Assembly (NCBI GenBank): GCA_958295665.1 | Contig: OY282558.1 | Span: 181,328,015-181,392,014, forward strand | DNA length: 64,000 nt | Origin: Tipula vernalis | Taxonomy: Eukaryota > Arthropoda > Insecta > Diptera > Tipulidae | Direction: 5' to 3' | Made by a program: the position numbers and the translations under genes | Shown here: positions 35,201 through 47,200 of the stretch, in pieces | How the letters are laid out: the number at the start of each line of letters is the position of its first letter | Position numbering within the stretch: the first letter of the stretch is position 1 | The notes under the pieces: model-generated | What the model saw: the letters and a program-made list of their open reading frames with translations, nothing else | Told to the model about the DNA's origin: nothing | The model's database searches: none

Positions 35201-38200
35201 CGTTTTTTCCAGAATATGTCGCGGGCCGGCGCACTTCTTTTTCAGAATATAATACTAGAACGAGCAGTAAATTCCCCCTTTTCCAAAATATTTCAACACA
35301 AAATTCTAGATTAGGAAATTAAATCTACCGGTGTGAAGTACAATATTTCACACAAAGTGTAGCTACACAAATTAACGAAAAGTGTAAGTGCACTGAAAAA
35401 GTGTAGGACTACATAAAAAGTGTAAATAAGAAGTAGAACCAGGTATGGGGCGATATTTCCATAAAGTGGACAGGCCAAGCTATCCGAAACAATTTTTCTT
35501 ATTAAAATAAAAAGGGTTGGGTATGTTCGACGCTATTTTGAAAATTGTGAAAATCACATAAAATATCCAAACCTGATAGCATCTATACTATGACCATTTA
35601 CCAAAATCTCAGAGATGTTACCAGGTGTAGGCTTACATTTCCATAAAGTGGACAGTTCAAGTTATCCGAAACAATTTTTCTTATTACTTATTTTTCTTAT
35701 TCTTACAAATCAACGAATTTCGTATGAAACAAGGGCGTTTTTAATTATTAATTATTACCTACGTGACCTGAAGGAGCAACAAAACCAACTGACTACTGGC
35801 AAACCAGACGTTTCGTTTCTCTCAGTCGTGAGTGAAATGGATTCCTTTGGCTTGGGCGCTCCATATAAATGGTGAATAAACTAAAATCCCTATAAAGGAA
35901 CACTCCTGGATGAATGATTGTATAAAGGCTAGAGACCATACGTTTCGGAGAGTAAACGAAAAGTTGTCAATGCGAAATACGTCGATCTGCTAATTTTAAA
36001 AAACTTTTTGCAAGAGCCCTACGGCCCATATGAAAATGTCAATTAGTGAATTAAATTCGTAATTGTATGCCCTTTTTAACCAATATAATCATACGTGGCA
36101 ACATCTCCGCGATTTTGGTAAATGGCCCGTAGAGAAGCATCAGGTTTGAACATTTTAAGTGATTTTCACAATTTTCAAAATAGCGTCGAACATACCCAAC
36201 CCTTTTTGTTTTAATAACAAAAATTATTTCGGATAGCTTGACCTGTCCACTTTATGGAAATATCGTCCCATACCTGTTTCTACTTTTATTTATACTTTTT
36301 TATGTAGGCCTACACTTTTTCAGTACACTTACACTTTTCGTTAATTTGTGTAGCAACACTTTGTGTGAGATACTTCACACCTGTATTAAATCTTCATTTT
36401 CCAGAATTTAAATTTTCGTTTCTGTTCAATAGAGATTTAATATTAAAATTAGAAAGGAAATGTCCATTTTCCAGAATATTTTAACACGAAATATTTCGTG
36501 TTCATAATTAGCATTACCTGCATGCACCATTCTCATTATTACTTAACAATAATCAACATCATCATTACCATATGCGTATAGTACCACATAGATATATTTG
36601 GGAAATAGACAATTTTCATATAATTGGTGAAAACGTTGATTTTGGCGTAATTTTTTTAATTGATGGGAATATGTTCGGATATTAAATTGTACCGGTGATA
36701 TACATTCACGTTTGAATATTTAATTGTGAACTTACATCCGCACGTTTGATCCATTATCCATTTTCAATAATTCCTCTCGGACATTATATCGCATTTATGA
36801 TTATATATTAGTTATTTTGTTATTTGAAATTGATTCTTAATGATAATCCCACTTACGATGTCGTTATGATAAACATAAACATTTTGGTGGCGGTCGTATT
36901 AAATGAAGAAATCAATTCGTTTGCCTCATAAACATGCAATTTCATTATTTATAAACAAAGTATATTTTATACACAATACATAAATAATCAATGTAGGCAT
37001 TTGATTATAAATCAATATTTACCGGCCAATGTCAAAATATAGTTTATTTTTATAAAACCAGATGGTTCTTATCTATCTAAGAAATAATTCGCATACTAAG
37101 ATTTCAAAATTTATTTTAGTAAATACACAAATCAAAATAAGGGGTTTGAACCCAAGATTCGAACCATAATAAGGTATTTGCTGTTAAATATGTAGTTTAC
37201 CCTTAATTCCGCTTTTTAAAAAATTGCGTAGTGGTTTAGGGTATATTATATTTTTATACTCTAATACCCTAGACACAGTGCGATTTAATAAAACCGATTT
37301 GGGTTTTGTAGGGCTTTTTTTTGCTAGATCATCTGCTATGTGGTTACCCGTGATGTTAATATGTCCTGGAATCCATTTTATTGCTATGAATTTGTTTTTA
37401 TTATATCCAATGAAATCTAGCAATTAGTTTTCATAGTGTTTTTCCTTGTGTTGTGTTTTTGCCGATAAAATTGATTTGCATGCACTCATAGGATCTGTAA
37501 TTATCAGAACTCGATTTTTTTTGCTTAGTTGTGCCAAAATAACTGAAATTTTTGTTTGTCTGTTTTTTATATCAGTATAATTTTAGTTTTAGAGTTAGAT
37601 ATGAATATTCGAATACCTGCCAAGTTTTCTTTAGTAGACCCATATCGGTATAAATACCTTATATTTTTTTAACGATACATTGGTGAGATGTTTCATGACA
37701 GATTTTATTAAATGTTTTTTTATTTGGAAGTCCTTTTATTTCTGTATTTCTATATTTATTGTGTCAGTTTTCCTAAGTAAACGTAAGTAAAATAAAGTAT
37801 AATGAGATTTTTAGAAATTTATCTGTTTTGAGGTCCTCTGAGTCCGAAAAAGTGGGTTTCGAAATGGTGTCTGTCTGTCTGTCAGTCTGTGTCGTATCCT
37901 CTCTACAGCCCAGATGGTGCAACCAATCGAACTGAAACTTCAGATTTAAGCTTTTTTGATAAATTGAGAGGGCCCAGTGAATTTTACTCCAAATCGGCTA
38001 ACCGGAAGTGGCCACTCCCTTGGTCCAGAAAATTTATTTTGCAAATATCCTAAAAAGTATAAAGTTTCCAAAAAATAAAAAAAAATAAAAATTCTCAAAA
38101 TTCGCTGTTCGTAAAAGAAAGTCGTGTGTTGGCCTCACCTCCATTTTTTTTTTTAAGAAGCAATGGTTAATATATAAGTTGTTTAATTTTCCTAAAGATG

Positions 38201-41200
38201 AGTTATTTTTAATTTCTTTACCCCGTTGACTCTCGTTTTTATATTAAATATAATGTTTAGTTAGATTTTTAGTTTATTAGTGAAAGTGGTTCCGAGAATT
38301 TTTGAGGAAGTTTTCTCTTCAATTATGGCATTATCCATTTTTATAATTAGTTTGTTTTTATTATTTTTGTTAGTGAATAATCTCAAGAAATATGTTTTAT
38401 CTTTGTTGATTTTTAATTTTATATTAGTTAGTAATTTATGAGTAATTTATTTATTGTAATGTTCGTGTTATATTGTAGTTCTTCAAAGTATACTCACTAA
38501 TAATGATACATATGTAATCTGCGAATTGGAACAGTTTTAAGTTTAATTTGTTGAGATTATGTAGTCCTTGAGTGTAAATGTTAAAAAGTATAGAACTTAG
38601 GCAACTCCCTTGAGGTACATCCGATTTTGTAATAGGATCGATGTTCGTATTGGTTTTGGTATAAATTAGCCTGTTTGTTAAAAATAAATCAATCGCTACG
38701 CTATCAAAGGCTTTACTGAAGTCCATATTTAGTAGAATTAGTTTGTCTCTCTTTAATTTCCTCTCATTCGTGTGTTTAAAAAATTTTGTGTTGGTTCTTC
38801 CTAAATCAAAAATTTAGGTTATTAAAAATATTATTTTCTTCTATGTGAGTATTAATTCTACTAAGCAGCAGTTTGCTAAACATACTTGAAATACTAGGTA
38901 AAAGACATGTAGGTCGGTAATTTTTGATATTTCTGTTCCATTTCTCTGGAAAAATTGGAAGAGACCAAATTTTATTTAAGTGTTCGGTTAATACTGTAAC
39001 AAATTTATTATTCGAAGAAGCGAGTTTTTTAAGGGTTTAATATTTAGGGTTTAATAACCTGGGGCTGAGTTTTTCAATTTCTTGACAATCTCTTCAAGTT
39101 CTAATGAGCTGAACAGCCCATAGGGAAATTTATTTCTAGAAATTTTTCTGCGATGGTATTGTCTTCTAAAATATTACATGATTAAAAACAATATTAACAT
39201 GAAAAACATTTATTTTTAGTTTTAATTATAAATCATATTATAATTATTATTATTGTAAAATAATGTTAAGTGTTGTAATTGATTTCTGTTTATGATCTTT
39301 TTGTTAAGTTTATTGATCAAATCGATTGTGAATCCATTTTGTGTAGCGAAATTATTACGATATGTCCGTCAAGAACAATACGGAAATTGTCGACAAAATA
39401 CGATCTATTAACATTCCACACGGTGCTGAACTGGCCTCATTCGATGTCACTAACATGTACACTAATACACCGGTTGCAGAGACAATCACTATAATACGTA
39501 ATTTATTATTGAAAAATTATCTTGATATCAAGACTATTATGGAAGTCATAGATCTATTAGAAATCATAACGCAACAGAGCTATTTTCAGCACATTAGGTT
39601 ATTCTACCCACAAAATTTGAATTTTTATTTCTATATCATGAAATATACTAGCCAATAATTTTTATTATTATATAAATTTGAATTTGTACATACATTTAGA
39701 ATTAACTTAAATTTTCTGGTAAATTAAAAAAATATAAAAACTTTTTTCACTGTGTTCTCATTTACTAATGCCCTATTATGGTTCTCGCCTCGCCGAGAAG
39801 CAAAAATTCGCCTTCGTTAACATTGGATATATAGGCGATTATTGTACAAATGTCACTATTCGTTGACATTGCTCATTTTGTATAACAACGGCTTTATTAC
39901 TCATTGTTCTTTCCATTTATTCAATTCAGAAAATTAAAGGCAGTAATTCAAATGTCAAAAAGAACCTTGCTTTTTTGACATAAAAACATCTTTGGTGGCA
40001 GTAGTAGAGGCATTGTCTTATACAAAACGGCAAACCGGCATTTTAAACCGCCAAATCCAATTTTTGACAAATTGTTTAATTAAATAATTCAATTTTCTAA
40101 GAATAAAAATGGTACTTATAAATTATTTTTTTAATAGTTTCATTTTCATTTCCGTTTTCATTTTGATAGTACAAATGAAACTATTTTGTCAAAAATTGGA
40201 TAAGACGGTTTGAAATACCGGTTTACCATTTCTGCATGGAGAAACGCCTTAACTAAAAAAATTGTGTACAAATCATGATACGGAATACGGAAATACGAAA
40301 TCAACATTACGGAAATATCTGCACCGATCATAATATGGTTGTGTGAATATAAACAATAAAAAAATTAAATAAGACCTAAAATGAAAACTAAATCTACGCT
40401 TACTCAAGCAATTCATAACATCATCCGGCATTTTTTATAAGGTGGTTCGAATGCTTCAAACTCCTCTAATGTAAGATCTAAACTGCTGGAGCCTGCTTGG
40501 ATATAACTAGGGTAAACATTTTTGATTTTAATCGGATCATTTTCGTTAAATAATTCGTCAGTTTCAAGAAAATTTCCTATATTTAAGCATGGAACAGTAC
40601 CTTGTTTTAAACGATTTTCAAGCCCAGATTCTTCAGAAAAATGGTCTTCACACACTTTTAAACTTTTATTTAAATTATTTGCATCCAAACCATATTTTTC
40701 TATCCATTCATTAAAAAAGAGGGAAGAATTAGATGAATAACCAAAAAAATTTTTTTTGGAAATGCCCTCTTTGTTGCTTTGCAGTTTCTTACCGCACAAA
40801 CCACCCCAGATAGCCGATTTGTTTGTTTAGGATAACAGTTCGTCGTTAGGTCCATATTTATAAAAATAACTTATTTGAGGATAACAAAATTATAACCTCA
40901 AACAGTATGTATTATTATAAAATAAAATTACAATATTTACATAAAAAAATAACAGTAATATTCCACAGCAATTATAAAAGCACTTTAAATTAAGGAAAAC
41001 GATAAATTGTTTAAATTCACACTAGAAACTGATCTAACTACTTAATATTAATATTATTTATTTGATCACATACGTACGTATATTTACCAACACAACGATG
41101 AAAAGAAAAGAAATACTATATTACGTTTGTTCGGATATCAAAAATTTAATTTTTGGCAATCCCAAAATAAATCTAGGTACGCAATAATTATATACAAATT

Positions 41201-44200
41201 ATAAAACGACTAACGTTTTGCTTGCAAAAAATTGTACGTAGATAATAAAATTAGGATCATAACCCAGAATATTTTTATTTATTTTATTCTTATAAAATAG
41301 GTTCATTTAAAAACAAATAACCAAATGATCCCAATCGCTTTCTGTATTTTATTTAAGGTCGTTGATCCCTATTTTACGGATTTATCTTACTATGTTGAAA
41401 CTCCCACAAAACAATGAAAAAATTATTTCAAAATTCAATCGCATTAGATCGTACGGTTAGGATCAATTCATAAACAAATGGAATAAAAATAAAAATATCA
41501 GGAAGAAAATAGCTCAAACAACGAAACGAGCAAATTATTGTTTTTAATGTTGGTATAATATCGTATTATATGTTTCTCTTTTATTTACACAATAAAAACA
41601 AGATCAGTTGAAAAATGTTTTTTTTTTTTTACTAATGCAATTTTAGTTCTTCTTCACACAAACACATCGATTTGGCGCAATACATACAAAGTATCGAACG
41701 AGTCAGTTATTTAGTTTTGTGCCAAAACCTGTTTTGTATCTAGAAATGTATAATCAGTAATCACAGATAGCGAAATAAGTTGTGTGAGCGCAAAATTCAT
41801 AATATTTGTTATTTTTGTTGCATGCAATGTTGCATAACCCATTTGAATTGCATGACCCCATATTTCTTTGATGAAATCTCTTGTTCTGTTTCGGTCCTCT
41901 TCTACTTTCATACTCTTTGATTATATGATATGTCGATGATATTTTGTTGTTGTTCAAAGGTACACAGAGACAGCTAGATAATTTGCTGAAATACATTAAC
42001 AATTTATACAATAACACAATATATTTATATAGTTATGCAACAATATATTACCACAAGAAATAGAGACCAACAAAGCCATTCATTTCTTAGATTTAACAAT
42101 TAGTAATATCAATAGCAAACATAATTTCAAGATATACCGTAAACCAACACAAACTAATCACACCATTCTTTTTGCATCAAACCATTCACCTCAACATAAA
42201 ACAGCGGCGTATATTCATATGTTGAATAGGCTTATTAATATTCCGATGAGCATTGAAAATTACACTGAAGAATTTACCACAAAATCCCATATCGCTACAC
42301 AAAATGGATTCACAATCGATTAGATCAATAAACTTAACAAAAATATCATAAACAGAAATCAATTACAACACTTAACATCATTTTACACGGACAATAACAA
42401 CATGAAAGAAAAAATATATCCCAGTTGAATACAAAACAAGAACCAGTCAATTTTGAGAAACATTTCTAATCGATTCAATTACACCATCGCTCACACAACC
42501 AGTAACAAAATACAACAACTACTCGTAACAAATTACGATTACAACACAATAACAACAACGAGCTTGACTGTGGCATTTCTAAACTAACTTGCAATCACCC
42601 ATTCCACACGAGTCGCCCTTCGCTGTTGCATTTCTTCGTCTCTTACCTCTTTGTCTGTTTTTGCCTATAAACAAAATTTAGTTTATAGGCAAAAACAGTC
42701 TAAAGTGAGCCGACGAAATGCAACAGTGTAAGCGCGACTCGTGTGGAATGGGTATAGATTGTAATAAATTTTATAGCGGACAGTTTGGCCGATCTTTCGC
42801 AACGAGAAACCAAAATAAAAACATCAAATCCAATTTTGCTCTTCACATTATCAATGAAAAACATACATACACCGATTTAAAGAACAACATGACAATTTTA
42901 CACAAACTACATAAAGGCAATAATATGGACCGTCTAAAGGAATTGTAAATATACTGGAATCGTAACAATCCGCTATTACTTAATGACAAAACCAATTTCA
43001 AAACCAACAAAATTTTTGAGATGATACTATACAGTGAAGGAAACAGAAATATACCCGAAAGGAACTGAGGATGGAAGAATTTTTCCATATAATTTTAAAT
43101 AATTTTTAAAAATAATTATCACTATAAGAGAAAATTCCTCTTAAATTATTTTAAATTGTGTATTTTTATTTTTCGTATTTAAATGTGAAAAATTATAATT
43201 TATAATTAAAAATAAAAATAAATGTTTTTAACAAATTAAAAACTAATATTGTTTTTAATCGTGTAATAAAAAGTGATAAAAGCCACAGCGCACCAAAATA
43301 AAAATGGATTTTTGCCATGTTTATAAAATACTTCTAAAATAGCAAAATTTGTTTGTTTCCGGTTTTTGATTTTATTTATTTTGCTCCATATCTCTGAGCA
43401 GTTTGTGTTATTGTTAATGCTGTTCAGATATTTGATCCAGTTGATTTTCTTTTCCTTTTTAATGGAATTCTTTGACAGTGTAAAGATTTTTATGTCTTTT
43501 ATAGATTAATTGTTTTGTTTTTTTAGTATTCCATAATTTTTGGGAGATTATTGTTCCACCACGGTTTTGGTGTGAAGGATGTTTTGATTCCATGTTTTCT
43601 TCTATATTGTCTGTTTCCTCGATATTTTGATTATTGAAGACTTCAATTATTTTTTTTCTAATTAGTTCTTTGAGTGGTGTTAAAAGATTTAATGTTATAT
43701 GTTATTATTATTGGAAAATGATCACTCCCAACTTTATCTGCTACTCTGCTATTGATCTGCTACATATTGTAATATCTGGACAGCGATTTTGGTCGCAATT
43801 TGAGGATTGAGTTGAGTATTACCGGAAGGCAAAAGTATTGGTAAATTGTATTGGTGTCCAAAGAATAGAGAAAAACAGAGAATAAACATTTGAAATATAA
43901 AAAAAAAAAATTCAGTGTCATCTCATGCGTACGAAAGGTTGTACATATTTTTATTTCCAGTAATTTTTTGCAAAATTTAAAACTAATAAAATTGTTACTT
44001 GAATAATGATTTAAAGATAAATAAATATTAATTAAAAAAGGCAAATAAATCAGAAAAATATTTATAAACTATAATTTTATTAATAATTTTAAGTTAGAAA
44101 AATTACACGACGTACATACTTCCTTTCCTGCGCTTGGATCAACACTAAAAGTTAAAATCACTAATTTACTTCTTATATTTTTCATATTATCCCTCTTATC

Positions 44201-47200
44201 CGATGTTAAACAAAAAATACCTTATGCCATGTTATATTAAACAAAAAACTAAAAAATATGCACATTTGACAGTGTCTAATGGGCGTTTTTTTAAGTTTTT
44301 TGTTTAACATGATGCAAATAAGAGAGATAAAATGACACGAAAAAGAGGGATATAAAATATAATGTAGAAAAAATAAGAAGTAAATTAGTTATTTTGGCTT
44401 AGTGTTAATTCAAGCACAGGAAAGGGTGGATGTACGTCGTGTGATTTTTCATCATTTTAAATTATTAATAAAATTATAGTTTATCAATATTTATCTGACT
44501 TATTTTCCATTTTTAGGTAATATTTATTTATCTTTAAATCATTATTTAATTAACAATTTTATTAGTTTTAAATTTTGCAGAAAATTACTGGAAATAAAAA
44601 TATGTACAACATTCCTTTCGTGCGCATGAGATAACACTGAATTGTTTTTATTTTTGATTTTTCAAATGTTTATTCTCACATAACTCAAAAAAAAAAAAAA
44701 AGTTAAAAATATTATGAATGTGGTCGACGAAGAATGTAAAAATTAAAAACCATTTATTTATGCTGCTTTTTGTTTTTTATATTGAAGATCACCACGAGCA
44801 ATTGATTGCGTATATTGTTTTGGATTTTTGGTAACGAAGTAAAATGAATGTCTCGTTTACAACAACAATAGATAGAAAAACATGAATTCCTCATGTTAAA
44901 AGGTAGGGAAAAATAACTCAAGGCGAGCGGAAGCAACAAAAAAGTTGAACCGATTTCACCCGCTTAGCTTATTTTTGATACTTACCATCATGAGAAAACA
45001 CACTAATACAATAAAAATATTTGACGGCACACAATAGCAAAATGTATATTATACGCCGTGTACATATACAAAATTCTCAATCCTCAATCCTCATTTTGCG
45101 ACCAAAATCGATACCCTGGTGTTGAAGAATTATGATGTCTTACATCTCTTCTCGTCAATGAACCATCATTCAATTGTAAAATTTTTGATTTTTCATTGAG
45201 ATAAGTTTTTTTTTTCACCCACTACACTTAAACCATTTCTTTTGTATTTTTTGATGCTTTTTCAACTGAAGAATTTTTTTTCAAAAGAAGATCAGAAATC
45301 GAATCACTTCAATATCAAAATCACTGTCAGATTCATTCCCCGAAAAGGATAAATCCACGTATCTTTTTTTGGGTAATTGGGTTTCCCTAATTCTCTTAGT
45401 ATTATCGGAATCCCCAGCAAAAACCCCACTCTACGATAACCCAAGCTTAGTTTAAGGCTCACCTGATCTTCTTCTGGGGTTATTTATAATTTCCCGTAAG
45501 AATTTATTATATAAAAATAAGTTTTTAATTTCGTCTTTCACTTATAAAAATTTTCAAAATGGCTTCTTTTATTCACAATTCAAACAACTGTTCCTTATAG
45601 AAGTCACAATCAGAATGTTGTATTTTGTTATTTCTTAGAAAAATTCATAATTTTGTTTTTACATTTAATTATCATTAGAATTGGTTGCACACAGTAGTAT
45701 TACACTATGAACAATTTGTAAAACACAACGAGTCATTTAATACATACAAACTGGATGTACCAAATAAAATTGTCTTTGGGTGGTAGGGTTCGTTGTGTTA
45801 AGTTCGTTAAGTTGCTGACCGATTCATTAAATTCTAGTTTACCTTTTTTTGGGTAAAAATTATAAAGTCAGTTGTTTTAGAAAGGCAGTGAATTAGTCAA
45901 TAGATTATCGATAAATAATCCAGTAAATGACTAAAGCTTTTTACCGAGTATCTCGAATTTGTATTTTTGTCTTTCGGATTTGGTGTATAACACCGAATTT
46001 TTAAGAAAGTTGCAAGTCTGAACCAACCTTTTTATTTTGTCACCATAAAACACAAAGTTTGTTTAAACATTTCTAAAAATAAAGACTTGCCCTATATTCT
46101 TTTAACTTAACTTACAAATTAAAAATATCTGTTATTAAAAGAATATCTTAAATTTACAAATAATTTCATTTGTTTATAATAAAACATTTCAATATTTTTT
46201 TATGTACGAATCACACTTAGATTAGAAAGTCTATTTTGAGTCATACTTGACCTTGTTAAAGCTATTAACCTATTTGAGAAAACGTAATCATTCCGTTTTT
46301 ATGTAAAAACACTTTTTGGCAACCTCCCAAAAAAAAAAAAAAAATTGTAAATGTTGCTAAAATATGCTTTCGTCAAAAGGTGAATACCGGAACACTTGCT
46401 CCCTTAAACCTTTGAAGTACACATGCTTTGGTGTGTAGTTCCGTATTTACTATAAAAGTCAACTTCAAAGAAGTGCAACCAAATTTTTTTTCCCGATTTC
46501 ATATTGTTTTTGTACATACAACACTTGATATTCGCCAGATCTTCGAAAATTAAAAAAAAAAATAAATCCGAAAAACAAAATCATTTCAGAAGGTTGTTTA
46601 CATTTTTTTGAATTTATGTAAAACCTCTTCCCTGAACTTAGAAATAATGAGCCCCAAGCAATGTAAATCTTCTATTTTTTCTACGAGAACTGCAGAGTGG
46701 GCTGTAACTAAATGAATGAGTTGTTTATTGAATAACTCAGATTAAAAAAAAAAAAAATTCAAAAATTACGAGACAACTTTTATTGGCATCATTACAATTC
46801 GTTTTGCTTAGGTATGAACGATTATGTGCGATAAATGGACCACCTCTGGCATTGATACAAACTTCGTCTCATTTTGAGGACTTTGTTTCACTCGAAATAT
46901 TGGCAAATTCTTGTCGAATGTTGGCTTTCAGATCGGCAAGAGACTATGAAAGATTCGTGTACACTTAAAAAGTTTGTTGAATTAAATATTTTCTACTAGG
47001 ATTATAAACTTTGAGTATGCCATGAGATATTCTAGAGTTTTTCTCCTTGAAGATTCAGATGTCCCACGAAAATCTGTTTCAGGAATGAATTAGGGTTTCT
47101 TGGTCTTCTTTGTTTGTACGCTTACGCTTAGCAAATTATTCGTTCAGTTTTCCAAAAACTAAGAACCGACGAAGTACTTGAGCAAGGATTTTGGTCGTAA

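Larger units (their letters stand above)
39351..43070 (+). mobile_element. Penelope-like element, interrupted
   Basis: RT pieces at 39351-39620 and from about 41921, and a GIY-YIG endonuclease near 42560-42950, all plus strand. About 2.3 kb of other DNA, including a THAP gene, separates the RT pieces, and a hairpin (42597-42753) splits the endonuclease. Penelope elements form their own retroelement class. Confidence 0.8.
37184..45190 (-). mobile_element. Non-LTR retrotransposon A (with RNase H), split by nested insertions
   Basis: On the minus strand, endonuclease pieces (45190-45116 and 43775-43280), RT (39170-38451) and RNase H (37580-37184) follow in the order of an I/Jockey-type ORF2. 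Between endonuclease pieces lies a palindromic element (43780-45115); between endonuclease and RT lies a Penelope-like element (about 39190-43270). The order and shared orientation are why I treat the pieces as one element. Confidence 0.7.

Noticed and set aside
37860..37885. TGTC repeat as a possible functional satellite
   Set aside because: A short tetranucleotide run in a retroelement-like tail. Simple sequence is enough to explain it.
41711..41911. Minus-strand frame with TRDFIKEIWGHAIQMGYATL, considered as Copia integrase
   Set aside because: Only a loose resemblance and no other Copia blocks nearby.
46783..46968. 61-codon plus-strand frame
   Set aside because: Faintly protein-like, but too short and without recognisable motifs.
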